Positions 37,827-45,840 of a DNA stretch of 64,000 nucleotides are shown one piece after another. Each line of letters starts with the position of its first letter. Position 1 is the stretch's first letter. A program made the translations under genes and the position numbers. The notes under the pieces are model-generated. The model did no database searches. It saw only the letters and a program-made list of their open reading frames with translations, and had not been told where the DNA came from. Origin of the DNA: Bacteroidaceae bacterium (GTDB taxonomy: Bacteria; Bacteroidota; Bacteroidia; Bacteroidales; Bacteroidaceae); the NCBI GenBank assembly GCA_017470525.1, contig JAFUYM010000045.1, positions 1-64,000 on the forward strand, given 5' to 3'.

Positions 37827-38885
37827 ATGGAACAAAGGAACTATCTGAGAATCTTATGGATGGCTGCATTCGTGGCGTTTGCTGCCGTTAGTTGTTGGGC
37901 TACGGCAGAGTCATTGCATTTACTGCTTTCCTCATGGCCATTGGTCATGTGTTGGATTGTGACAGTAGGATTTTTCATCATTGCTTCGTTGGGTACGAAA
38001 ATGATAGTTGACAGTCTAAATCAGAATATCTATATGGAAAAAAGAGGTATACGACTGATTGGTGGTGTGATTATTGTGCTGATTTTCTGGATACTGTGCA
38101 GTATGCCGACAAACACACACACATTCTTTTATCGTACCCTAATTGATGGTATGGTGAATACTGACATCTCCACGACAAGTGGTTACTTGGGACAAATCAA
38201 AAACAACACCAACAATAAGAATCAGGCGATGGTGAAGGTAAATGAACTGAAGAATAATGTAGATGTACTGTTGGGAGAATTGGAGGCTGAGATAAAAAAT
38301 GAGGCGAATCCTGGATTTGGTCCCAAATCGAAAGACATTCTGAGAAGAATGGCGGCTTTGTTAGGTGTTGATAAAATTGAGCCTTTGACTTTCAAAGGAA
38401 CATCGAAACAAGATCGTGATAAACTATGTGATGCTTATCGAACAAAGATTTACATTCTTGCTGATTCGAAAGCGACAAATATAATGACACAGATTCTATC
38501 CCCAAATCCAGACAATCTAAAAGAAGTAAAGCGTGATGGTGAGAACTTGGCATTGGTGAAGAAGTACATCAACGAGGGAACAATTGACCTTAACGATGCA
38601 GAGGATATAAAAGATGTGTGTGACAAACTCAATACAGGTTACAATACTATTAAGAAGAACAAGGAGTTTGTCAACTTCTCTTCGAAAGCGGATGAGGATG
38701 TATATACAGCAGACAATCCTGTTACTAAAGTAAAACGTATGATTAGCGTTTTTGATGTTTGGGATGATTTCTTAAAAGGTGAATATGCTGGACACGGTTT
38801 TGCTTTTTGGATTATCATTTCCGTGCTTGTTGATATAGCAGCATTTATGTTTTTCGATTTGGCGTTTAAGAAAGAAGATTATTAA
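37827..38885 (+). CDS. Four-TM membrane protein with helical middle domain, first gene of the accessory operon
   Basis: A 352-residue protein with TM segments at about 8-28, 36-57, 74-93 and 323-346 and a soluble middle region of about 230 residues that is helical and charged (NNKNQAMVKVNELKNNVDVL...). The end KKEDY is cytoplasmic-looking. No enzymatic motif was seen and I do not recognise the family. It starts about 60 bases after the candidate leader RNA and is 18 bases before the GTPase gene. The likely role is the membrane platform or channel-like partner of the GTPase. Codon use is A+T-rich compared with the housekeeping genes around it. Confidence 0.8.
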   Translation: MEQRNYLRILWMAAFVAFAAVSCWATAESLHLLLSSWPLVMCWIVTVGFFIIASLGTKMIVDSLNQNIYMEKRGIRLIGGVIIVLIFWILCSMPTNTHTFFYRTLIDGMVNTDISTTSGYLGQIKNNTNNKNQAMVKVNELKNNVDVLLGELEAEIKNEANPGFGPKSKDILRRMAALLGVDKIEPLTFKGTSKQDRDKLCDAYRTKIYILADSKATNIMTQILSPNPDNLKEVKRDGENLALVKKYINEGTIDLNDAEDIKDVCDKLNTGYNTIKKNKEFVNFSSKADEDVYTADNPVTKVKRMISVFDVWDDFLKGEYAGHGFAFWIIISVLVDIAAFMFFDLAFKKEDY

Positions 38886-38903
38886 TTAAATACTATTAAA
38901 AAC

Positions 38904-39845
38904 ATGGCAGATTTGAATTTTGTCACTTCTGAAGATGTGCAGTCACCTGTAATCCAGGATTCAGAAACTAATAATACACAGTTGATGGAAAATGCCTCTA
39001 CCACTCAAGTAAATGAAAATGGGTTGAGTATGGAGGAACTGAACGACGCAAACAAGATAAAAGTAACTATTGCTGACTATAAAACTCCATTGGTTATCCT
39101 CTTTGGCGCACCAGCATGTGGAAAAACAATGACATTGGTCCGTTTGACAAGATATTTGCAGAGTAAAGGTTACACTGTTCACCCCGAGACCTCGTTCCGT
39201 CCTGCATATGACAAGAACTATAAGGAAATGTGTGACAACTTTGATACGATGATAAATAGTGAGGATGCGGCACAATCAACCAACAAGATAAGTTTTATGC
39301 TAGTGCAAGTTATGCAGAAAGGGAGACCTCTATGTCAAATATTAGAAGGACCAGGTGAGTATTATTTCAACCCGGGCGATCCCAAAGCAATGTTTCCAAA
39401 GTATGTGAATGCTATTATCAATAGCAACAATCGCAAAATTTGGGCAATAATGGTGGAACCAGACAGTACAAACAGACGTATGGATGTGGAGGCACGCAAG
39501 AATTATGTGAATAAAATCCACAAATTGAAGACAAAGATTAGTCCACGAGACAAGGTGATGTTTGTGTTCAACAAAATTGATGAAACAAATTATGTTTTGG
39601 GACCTGGGCGTATCAATTATAAGGAGACGATGGAACGCACAAAGTATTTGTATCCTAACATTTTTGTTCCCTTTGTCAACGAGAATCCCATCACAAAGTG
39701 GTTTGCACCCTATAATTTCGATTTTATCGCATTCCAAACAGGCGATTTCTCAGAGGCATCTGATGGTACACTTACCTTTGAGGAGGGACATGAGGTTTAT
39801 CCAAAGAAGTTATGGGAAATTATTCAGAAACGCATAAGAGGTTAA
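38904..39845 (+). CDS. P-loop GTPase-like protein
   Basis: A 313-residue soluble protein. After a polar 55-residue N-terminus comes a G domain: G1/Walker A GAPACGKT near residues 70-77, a G3-like LEGPGEYYF (Glu in place of the usual Asp of DxxG) near residues 151-159, and G4 NKID near residues 230-233. The C-terminus ends KLWEIIQKRIRG. The layout fits a TRAFAC-type GTPase distantly like the GTPases of bacterial conflict systems described computationally, but I cannot place it in a named family. It is 4 bases upstream of the next gene, so it is probably translated with it. It is the only nucleotide-dependent component visible in the operon. Confidence 0.82.
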   Translation: MADLNFVTSEDVQSPVIQDSETNNTQLMENASTTQVNENGLSMEELNDANKIKVTIADYKTPLVILFGAPACGKTMTLVRLTRYLQSKGYTVHPETSFRPAYDKNYKEMCDNFDTMINSEDAAQSTNKISFMLVQVMQKGRPLCQILEGPGEYYFNPGDPKAMFPKYVNAIINSNNRKIWAIMVEPDSTNRRMDVEARKNYVNKIHKLKTKISPRDKVMFVFNKIDETNYVLGPGRINYKETMERTKYLYPNIFVPFVNENPITKWFAPYNFDFIAFQTGDFSEASDGTLTFEEGHEVYPKKLWEIIQKRIRG

Positions 39846-39849
39846 GACT

Positions 39850-41064
39850 ATGAAAGTTGACTTATTTATCCATGGGGTCCCTAATGGTGAAGGCTTTTGG
39901 GGCAAAGAAGATGACCGAAATTACTTTGGGACATTCTATGATCACAGCACTGATGAAGTGAAATTTGTCATCCAGAATCGTGTGTCCAAAGGTAAGCCAT
40001 ATTGCTATTACAACTACTTGGTGTACAAAACAGTTGGCTCTCCCACTCCTAATGTGGTAGCGAATGATGGTCGAGATGGGTCATATTTTGGTATATCATT
40101 ACGTATAGATGCATACTGCAAGGATGTGATGAATATGTACCGTATTCTTGACACTATCTATAATATATATGTATGGGGTGACCTCTTAAAAATGGAGAGG
40201 TCGAAATTAAAGTATTCATTTTCTGATTTTTCGAATATAGAGGCAAAACTAAAAAATATAGAAAATGCAACTTTCAAATTGGTTCAGAATGGTTTTTATG
40301 CAGATAGTTTCATGCCACTTGATGGCTTCTCCAATAGTGGTGGAAACGTTCCCGTTTTCAATCTATATGAAATGACTGCAGCTGATGCCCTGCAAGCTGT
40401 AAAACAATACGGGAAAATAATAGTTTCTCCTTATTATCCAACCATGCGAGAACGGCAAATCCAACAACAATGTGACAGTCAAATTGCCGTGTTTAGACAG
40501 CAATGGGATAGAGAAAAAACGGAATTAAATTCTTCGCTAACTCCATTAAAGGAACAAGTTTCAGCCCTTCGTCAAGATATTTCTACTCGTGACAATACAA
40601 TCAGTCAGTTACAGAGAGATTTGCAGAATGCAAAGCAGAACAAAAATATTAGTCAACTTGTTGCTACTTTGAAAGATCCTATAACAGAATTATCTCGGAC
40701 ATTGCGAACAATACTTCCCGACACAAAAATCTCTCATACAACATCCTCTCAACCTTCAGTGCTTAAAAAGGTGTCGTTGTTTGCTCCCATAGTGAACTTT
40801 TGGCTCTTGGTGCTGCTTATTTGTCTTTTGGGGCTCATTCTCAACAAAGAGACAGTACATCAATCTGAAGTACCACCTCATGTTGTCGAGGTTATAACAG
40901 ATACTGCTTCTCAAAATGAAACAGGAGCGCCTGATGAAGACTTGCTGACCACTGACAGCAACACGGCAAATGACACCTCTGATGAAGTTGATGACAAGAA
41001 TATAGAAGAGCACCCATCGCCTTTTAGCCAAAAAGATGCAGAAACTCCAAAGTCCAAAATCTAA
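39850..41064 (+). CDS. Membrane-anchored protein: sensor-like N-terminal domain, coiled coil, TM, acidic tail
   Basis: A 404-residue protein. Residues 1-190 form a globular domain (LFIHGVPNGEGFWG, YYNYLVYK, GSYFGISLRIDAYCKD). Residues about 198-265 form a coiled coil (REKTELNSSL...LQRDLQNAKQ). A single TM lies at about 312-335 (FWLLVLLICLLGLIL), and then comes a 70-residue Asp/Glu/Ser/Thr-rich tail. The N-terminal domain shares its order of strand, Gly-rich turn and Asp with the domain of the proteins at 41597 and 43233, so I infer a distant common fold. Topology would place that domain and the coiled coil in the cytoplasm next to the GTPase. Family not recognised. Confidence 0.78.
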   Translation: MKVDLFIHGVPNGEGFWGKEDDRNYFGTFYDHSTDEVKFVIQNRVSKGKPYCYYNYLVYKTVGSPTPNVVANDGRDGSYFGISLRIDAYCKDVMNMYRILDTIYNIYVWGDLLKMERSKLKYSFSDFSNIEAKLKNIENATFKLVQNGFYADSFMPLDGFSNSGGNVPVFNLYEMTAADALQAVKQYGKIIVSPYYPTMRERQIQQQCDSQIAVFRQQWDREKTELNSSLTPLKEQVSALRQDISTRDNTISQLQRDLQNAKQNKNISQLVATLKDPITELSRTLRTILPDTKISHTTSSQPSVLKKVSLFAPIVNFWLLVLLICLLGLILNKETVHQSEVPPHVVEVITDTASQNETGAPDEDLLTTDSNTANDTSDEVDDKNIEEHPSPFSQKDAETPKSKI

Positions 41065-41068
41065 AATA

Positions 41069-41593
41069 ATGAAACACGCTTATTTTATCATACTTCTTCT
41101 CACCATATTACTGATGTCTTGTGGTAAGGAGAAGAGAAAGCCCGTTTACTATGATTCTGACGTAACAGAAGACGAAACTTTATATGCCCAAAGCGGAGAT
41201 GAAGTGGTCGTTCCCTATCGTAGTGAAGATGGGGTAAAGTATGTTAGGGTCAAAGTGAACGGAGTGGAATTTGATATGATATTTGACACGGGATGTTCGA
41301 CCACTCTAATATCTCTTGCTGAGACAAATTATTTGTACCAAAAAGGAGAGCTTGGCAAGGAAGATATTCTTGGTGTATCCAACTCTCAAATAGCAGATGG
41401 GAGTATAGTAGAGAATATGGTGATAAATCTAAAAGAGGTTGTAATAGATGATAAAATCTCGTGTCCAAATGTGAAAGCTACCGTTTCGGGTAATGTACAA
41501 GCCCCCCTGCTATTAGGCAATGAAGTACTGGATAGAGTGGCAACAATTACGATTGATAATACCAATCAAACACTTAAATTTAATCTGAAATAA
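41069..41593 (+). CDS. Retropepsin-like aspartic protease lipoprotein
   Basis: A 174-residue protein started at the ATG at 41069, which opens a lipoprotein signal (MKHAYFIILLLTILLMSC). The mature part has the single-domain clan AA aspartyl protease pattern: FDTGCSTTLIS near residues 72-82 with the catalytic DTG, and LLLGNEVLDR near residue 150 matching the hydrophobic-hydrophobic-Gly motif. As with retropepsins, two subunits would be needed for an active site. It is anchored in the cell envelope and cleaves an unknown substrate; extracytoplasmic tails of the neighbours are candidates. It is 4 bases after the previous gene and 3 before the next. Confidence 0.85.
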   Translation: MKHAYFIILLLTILLMSCGKEKRKPVYYDSDVTEDETLYAQSGDEVVVPYRSEDGVKYVRVKVNGVEFDMIFDTGCSTTLISLAETNYLYQKGELGKEDILGVSNSQIADGSIVENMVINLKEVVIDDKISCPNVKATVSGNVQAPLLLGNEVLDRVATITIDNTNQTLKFNLK

Positions 41594-41596
41594 TTC

Positions 41597-43204
41597 ATGA
41601 ACAATTCAGCTTATGTTTTTGGCAATCTTGGGGGAGGTTACACCCAATATCCGGAAGATTACGCCCATGAGATTTACGAAGAATTCCAACTCAAAGCCGA
41701 GGCTCCTTCACAGGTGATCATCCATAGGGACAAAGGTATTATGTACTATGGTTATGTACGTAAGTTGGACAGAGATGGGCAATATATAGGTCTTTGTGTG
41801 TTGCTGAATGGTGTGATGTTGTCGAGAATGGCGAACTTATTTTCTGTTTTTGAGAAAGTCGTGTCCGAAATGGTATCGCAAGGTGAACTCATCAAGATGG
41901 ATGACAATGGTGACATCATAGGAGTGGCGGATCGACTGGATGAGAAGCAACAGGAAGTGGAGCGTATAGTCACATATCTTCGTGAAGAAATCGTACATTG
42001 GGAAAGTACGGCGACAAGACTACCTCCGGTAAATTATAGCATCAGTAATGATTCCAGTCGTACATTCTCTCTATCTGATAAGGATGAGGATATTGTGGAA
42101 GCATCTGTTAAATACGGCTATATATGTGTACAGAAACATGAAGAATATGATACTCCGTTGTTGGTCGGTCTCAGAAATGTGTTGAAAAGAAAGGCTGGAC
42201 TTAATACTAGCGCAAAAGCTATAGGCTCGCAACAAGGGGAAAACAATGCGCTGAAGGTGATTATATGGATTACGGTAATTGTGGCTTTGGCTGTCGTTGC
42301 CTTTTTTGTGCCTAAGAACTGTATGAATAGTTCCTCCGTAACTCCAGTTGTTGATTCTGTGGCTATTGATAGTGTGGCAACTGACGCATCGCTGGATAAT
42401 AAGGATCTGATAATAAAAGGCGATATTTCAAATATCGGATTTAGCATGAAACTATATGTGTCTAATGGTGTGGTAAATGGAACAGAGCATTATGATAGCC
42501 AACCGTCATCTAAGTTTGTTCGGATTTCTGGAAATGTAGATGATGATGGGTCAATGCATTTGTATGAATATGATACAAAGAAAGGAGAAGAAACAGGTCA
42601 TTTTTCAGGCGTATTGTCTGATGGATTGTATTCAGGCACATGGTCTTCGGCATCAGGAAAAAGTCTATCTTTTACAGCCCACATAGTAAATCAAGACAAA
42701 AATTTTGATAATGATACAAACCCTTTTTTGTACATTTTGCTTAATACGTTGTTAGATATTAATTTGGAAACATTAGACACTGTAGATGCGATTCTGACCA
42801 GCATGGGATTTGATTATGTATGTGAATCAGTAAATGGTGGTTATTGGAAAAAAGATTGTGATGTTATAAAATCTCCTGCTTATTCAGAACAGTATAATGT
42901 GGAAACGGATAGGATGGAAACTGCCCAAATAGGGTATTCATGCACTCCGAAAAATGCAACAGAAGAATCTGTCCTTGTTGAAACGGATGCATATCGTGGA
43001 CCTGTTTATGTCAGTGTAACAATATGGGGGAAAGAGAATTTTGCTAATTGGCAAAAACAATTGAAAGCAAATGGTTATGTGGAACGATTTGAAAAGAAAA
43101 ATAATAAGTGGACATATACAAAGAAAGGCAAGTATGAGATTACTCTTTTAGAAAAAATAGAATATGGTAAGTCTGCCTATTCATTATTGATTTGGGGCGA
43201 ATAA
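41597..43204 (+). CDS. Membrane-anchored sensor-like protein with extracytoplasmic beta domain
   Basis: A 535-residue protein. Residues 1-190 hold the domain shared with the protein at 43233 (AYVFGNLGGGYTQYPEDYA, IIHRDKGIMYYGYVRKLD, YIGLCVLLNGV). One TM is at about 219-241 (VIIWITVIVALAVVAFFV). The exported part begins with a lipocalin-like beta sheet (GHFSGVLSDGLYSGTWSS) and ends with a roughly 150-residue domain containing two Trp-rich strands (KWTYTKKGKYE, SLLIWGE). No signal peptide is present, so the N-terminal domain stays in the cytoplasm. Inference: a receptor linking an envelope signal to the GTPase. I do not know a named family for it. Confidence 0.78.
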   Translation: MNNSAYVFGNLGGGYTQYPEDYAHEIYEEFQLKAEAPSQVIIHRDKGIMYYGYVRKLDRDGQYIGLCVLLNGVMLSRMANLFSVFEKVVSEMVSQGELIKMDDNGDIIGVADRLDEKQQEVERIVTYLREEIVHWESTATRLPPVNYSISNDSSRTFSLSDKDEDIVEASVKYGYICVQKHEEYDTPLLVGLRNVLKRKAGLNTSAKAIGSQQGENNALKVIIWITVIVALAVVAFFVPKNCMNSSSVTPVVDSVAIDSVATDASLDNKDLIIKGDISNIGFSMKLYVSNGVVNGTEHYDSQPSSKFVRISGNVDDDGSMHLYEYDTKKGEETGHFSGVLSDGLYSGTWSSASGKSLSFTAHIVNQDKNFDNDTNPFLYILLNTLLDINLETLDTVDAILTSMGFDYVCESVNGGYWKKDCDVIKSPAYSEQYNVETDRMETAQIGYSCTPKNATEESVLVETDAYRGPVYVSVTIWGKENFANWQKQLKANGYVERFEKKNNKWTYTKKGKYEITLLEKIEYGKSAYSLLIWGE

Positions 43205-43232
43205 TGGTTAATTGAGTATATCATAATGATTA

Positions 43233-44336
43233 ATGAATACACGTAGCATGAATAGTTCCGTATACATCTTTGGAAATTTGGGGGTTGGTTACACCCAATA
43301 TCCAGAAGGTTATGCTCAAGAATTTTTTTATAAGTTCCATGAACAATCTTCCGCAAGGTCACAGATAGTGATACATAGAGATAAGAATCTGATGTATTAT
43401 GGCTATGTGCGTAAATTGGATGTGCCAGAAAGGTATATTGGATTCTGTGTACTATTGAATGGAGTGAGGTTGTCGCACATTAACGAATTGTTTCCAGTAT
43501 ATGAAGATGCTGTTGCAGATTTGGTGGCACATGGCGATATCCTCTGCTTTAATGAGTATAATCAACTTTCTTCTTTTGCAGGTAAACTGAAAGATAAGCA
43601 ACATGAGATTGAGCGTATAAGTGTACTTCTCCGTGAAAAAATTGAAGAGTTAGGAAAAGATGCGGTTGTTTTACCTCCTATGAGATATGGAATAGAAAGA
43701 GATTCATACAAAACCTTCTCCTATGCAGAGGATGAGGAAAGCCTTATCATTGATGCTTCAGTACAATATGGATACACTTGTATTCGGAAGAGTGGAAACT
43801 GTGACGCTCCATTGCTGACAGAATTAAAAAATGAATTAAGGAAACGCTCTATGCCAACACCAGAACTAACCAAGACTGGTGATGGAGTAGGTGAGACTTC
43901 TACTTCTAATGAGGAGTGGGAGTATGAGGCGGCATCTAATAGTACGCCTGTTCCAAGTATTCAGAATACCTTACCAAGCACTACGCCATCTATATCACCG
44001 GTGTTGGGGCATCAACATATGTTCTCTAACGCATTTTCATTTTCTGGAAGAATACGGCGGTTGGAATATGGGCTTTCGTATATCATCTATGAAGTGTGGA
44101 ATGTTTTATCCGCATTGATTACGGGCAATTTGAGTACGAAAGAAAATGGCGCTATTGTGTTGTATTATCTGTTCATGATTCCCGGGATATGGTTTATAAT
44201 AGCTCAAAGTACGAAGCGTTGTCACGATAGGGGAAACTCAGGATGGTATCAGTTGATTCCTTTTTATGGCTTATGGATGCTATTTGGAGGTGGAAATGAG
44301 GGCACCAATGAATATGGATTAGACCCTAAGCGATGA
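43233..44336 (+). CDS. Sensor-like N-terminal domain fused to DUF805 membrane domain
   Basis: A 367-residue protein. Residues 1-185 are a clear paralog of the N-terminal domain at 41597 (VYIFGNLGVGYTQYPEGYA, VIHRDKNLMYYGYVRKLD). A Ser/Thr/Pro-rich linker spans about 210-255. Residues 262-367 are a DUF805 membrane domain: FSFSGRIRRLEYG, then KRCHDRGNSGWYQLIPFYG and GTNEYGLDPKR, all family hallmarks. The start used gives MNTRSMNSSVYIF; the second Met (MNSSVYIF) matches the paralog's start better and may be the real one. It lies 28 bases after the previous gene. The duplication with different tails suggests several inputs into one pathway. Confidence 0.85.
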   Translation: MNTRSMNSSVYIFGNLGVGYTQYPEGYAQEFFYKFHEQSSARSQIVIHRDKNLMYYGYVRKLDVPERYIGFCVLLNGVRLSHINELFPVYEDAVADLVAHGDILCFNEYNQLSSFAGKLKDKQHEIERISVLLREKIEELGKDAVVLPPMRYGIERDSYKTFSYAEDEESLIIDASVQYGYTCIRKSGNCDAPLLTELKNELRKRSMPTPELTKTGDGVGETSTSNEEWEYEAASNSTPVPSIQNTLPSTTPSISPVLGHQHMFSNAFSFSGRIRRLEYGLSYIIYEVWNVLSALITGNLSTKENGAIVLYYLFMIPGIWFIIAQSTKRCHDRGNSGWYQLIPFYGLWMLFGGGNEGTNEYGLDPKR

Positions 44337-44339
44337 AAC

Positions 44340-44684
44340 ATGTGGCAAAATAATCATAATCGATTACTAATGCAAGTTTACATTAAATATAATTCTGCGT
44401 TGGATTTGCTACATCTAATCTTATCCGTCATCCTTCTCCTTTGTCTCCTACCGATGCCTTACGGCTATTATACGTTTGTCCGTTTCGTGTCGATGGGGGC
44501 GTTTGGAGTGATGACATATCAGTATATTCAGAAGAAACAGATGGCATGGGCAGTTACGTTTGGCATCCTTGCCCTCCTGTTCCAACCCTTCATCAAGATA
44601 GCCCTTGGACGAACTATTTGGAATGTGGCGGATGTGATTGCGGCGGTGTTGCTGATTGCTGTGTGGATAAAAGAGAAAAAATAA
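44340..44684 (+). CDS. DUF6804-like small membrane protein
   Basis: A 114-residue protein with about four short TM segments. Family-like features are LLPMPYGYYTFVRFVS near residues 37-52, ALLFQPFIKIALGRTIWNVADVI near 79-101, and the short KEKK end. A Met at residue 11 (MQVYIKYNSALDLL) could be the true start. It follows the DUF805 gene by 3 bases. Function unknown. Part of this gene was duplicated downstream (see 44774). The family name is from memory and less certain than the membrane nature. Confidence 0.72.
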   Translation: MWQNNHNRLLMQVYIKYNSALDLLHLILSVILLLCLLPMPYGYYTFVRFVSMGAFGVMTYQYIQKKQMAWAVTFGILALLFQPFIKIALGRTIWNVADVIAAVLLIAVWIKEKK

Positions 44685-44773
44685 GTTTTGTTGTTGCAAT
44701 AAGGGGGTGTGTCATCATCTTTTTTGCAGGGATTTGGTACGAAATCCGAAAATTATGTGTAAGTTTGCAAACA

Positions 44774-44839
44774 AAATCGATTTTGTGGCAATGGTGGCGT
44801 TTGGAGTAATGACATACCAATACATCCAAAACAAATATA
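44774..44839 (+). pseudogene. Fragment duplicated from the DUF6804-like gene
   Basis: The frame reads KIDFVAMVAFGVMTYQYIQNK, against RFVSMGAFGVMTYQYIQKK in the intact gene about 300 bases upstream. The DNA is also very similar (GGCGTTTGGAGTRATGACATA). Neither the start nor the rest of the gene is present, and the fragment runs out of frame into the next gene, whose ATG at 44840 lies at its edge. Confidence 0.75.
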
Positions 44840-45625
44840 ATGGCAAAACTATCTCAATGTGCAAAATGTTTTTGTGACCGTAGGGTTTGCGGGCATTATA
44901 AACAGGAAGATGACATGGAATGTCCTCATTTTTGTTCATATAAAGGTGGAGATGAGGAAGATGGTGAAGACTCGCAAAAAATTGGAATTGTTTATGCTTC
45001 TTTTTGCATTCTGTATGTTTATATAGGATTTGCCATTGGACTTGCTCGTTATTTTAAGGATATGAGAATCTATTACGTATTTGCAATACCAGTTATCATA
45101 TTGATTGTCTTGAGTGTTGTGAGATATATAAAGAAACGAAAAGAACGAAAACAAATGGGAACAATTGAAACAAAAACGATTAAATCTGGTAGAGATACAA
45201 GAACATTATTGCAAGTGACCCTTCGCGAACTGAACTTACCATATGAATTTGATGAAGAACAAAATTTCATCGTTACATATCAAGGTGAGACTTTTCGAAT
45301 CCTTGCAAATAATGATAGTGCATACATTCACATACAGGATTTATGGTGGTATGATGCTTCTTTGACCGATATTGACAATCTCTCATTAGTACATCGTGCG
45401 GTCAATGATTGCAATATACGTGATACAAATAGAATAGTTTACACATATAACAGGGAAGAACAGCGGATTGGAATCCATACATTGTGTGATATTCTTTGGA
45501 TTTCTCAGATTCCTAATGCAGAGCAATATCTGCAAGCAACCATGAACAGTATGCTCCGAAGTCATCACATGTTTTTCCGTTTGATGGAGGACTTGAGGCG
45601 TGAAGAACACGAGAGACGGAGGTGA
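44840..45625 (+). CDS. Cys-rich two-TM protein with YbjN/chaperone-like C-terminal domain
   Basis: A 261-residue protein. Residues 1-33 hold six cysteines (CAKCFCDRRVC, then MECPHFC), which could bind one or two zinc ions. TM segments at about 48-70 and 77-97 follow. Residues about 115-255 form a soluble alpha/beta domain (LLQVTLRELNLPYEFDEEQN, FRILANNDSAYIHIQDLWW) whose pattern recalls YbjN or type III chaperone-like folds; this is only an impression. Both soluble parts would face the cytoplasm. It is the last gene of the operon and is followed by the 23-bp array and a terminator. Its ATG lies right after a gene fragment, so it may have been placed here by a rearrangement. Confidence 0.75.
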   Translation: MAKLSQCAKCFCDRRVCGHYKQEDDMECPHFCSYKGGDEEDGEDSQKIGIVYASFCILYVYIGFAIGLARYFKDMRIYYVFAIPVIILIVLSVVRYIKKRKERKQMGTIETKTIKSGRDTRTLLQVTLRELNLPYEFDEEQNFIVTYQGETFRILANNDSAYIHIQDLWWYDASLTDIDNLSLVHRAVNDCNIRDTNRIVYTYNREEQRIGIHTLCDILWISQIPNAEQYLQATMNSMLRSHHMFFRLMEDLRREEHERRR

Positions 45626-45675
45626 TGAAGATTGATGAGATCACCGTCTTTAATCGCAAACTATTCGCTGTAAAT

Positions 45676-45744
45676 CGGACTGCTCCAGTGCGGCACGTCG
45701 GACTGCTCCACTCCGATTCATCGGACTGCTCCAGTCCGAATGAG
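45676..45744. repeat. 23-bp-period hairpin repeats (locus 4)
   Basis: Three units start CGGACTGCTCC at 45676, 45699 and 45722, exactly 23 apart. The third contains the perfect hairpin CGGACTG, 3 bases, CAGTCCG, and the others are close variants. Confidence 0.9.
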
Positions 45745-45752
45745 AGGGGCTG

Positions 45753-45779
45753 AAAGAACCGTATTGTCGGTTCTTTTTT
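45753..45779 (+). terminator. Terminator of the accessory operon
   Basis: AAAGAACCG (45753-45761) pairs with CGGTTCTTT (45768-45776) and a T-run follows, directly after the 23-bp repeat array. Confidence 0.85.
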
Positions 45780-45840
45780 GTTGGCAAAATGTCTGTTGGT
45801 TTTGCTGAAAAAAGTGCGAGCCTCTGGTTTTTATGGGAAC

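Noticed and set aside
45676-45744. Possible CRISPR array
   Set aside because: Units are tandem with no unique spacers, only 23 bp long, and there are no cas genes; the other 23-bp loci behave the same way.
35700-45800. Integrative element or prophage carrying the accessory operon
   Set aside because: No integrase, transposase, tRNA attachment site or phage structural gene was found; island status rests only on A+T-richness and repeats.
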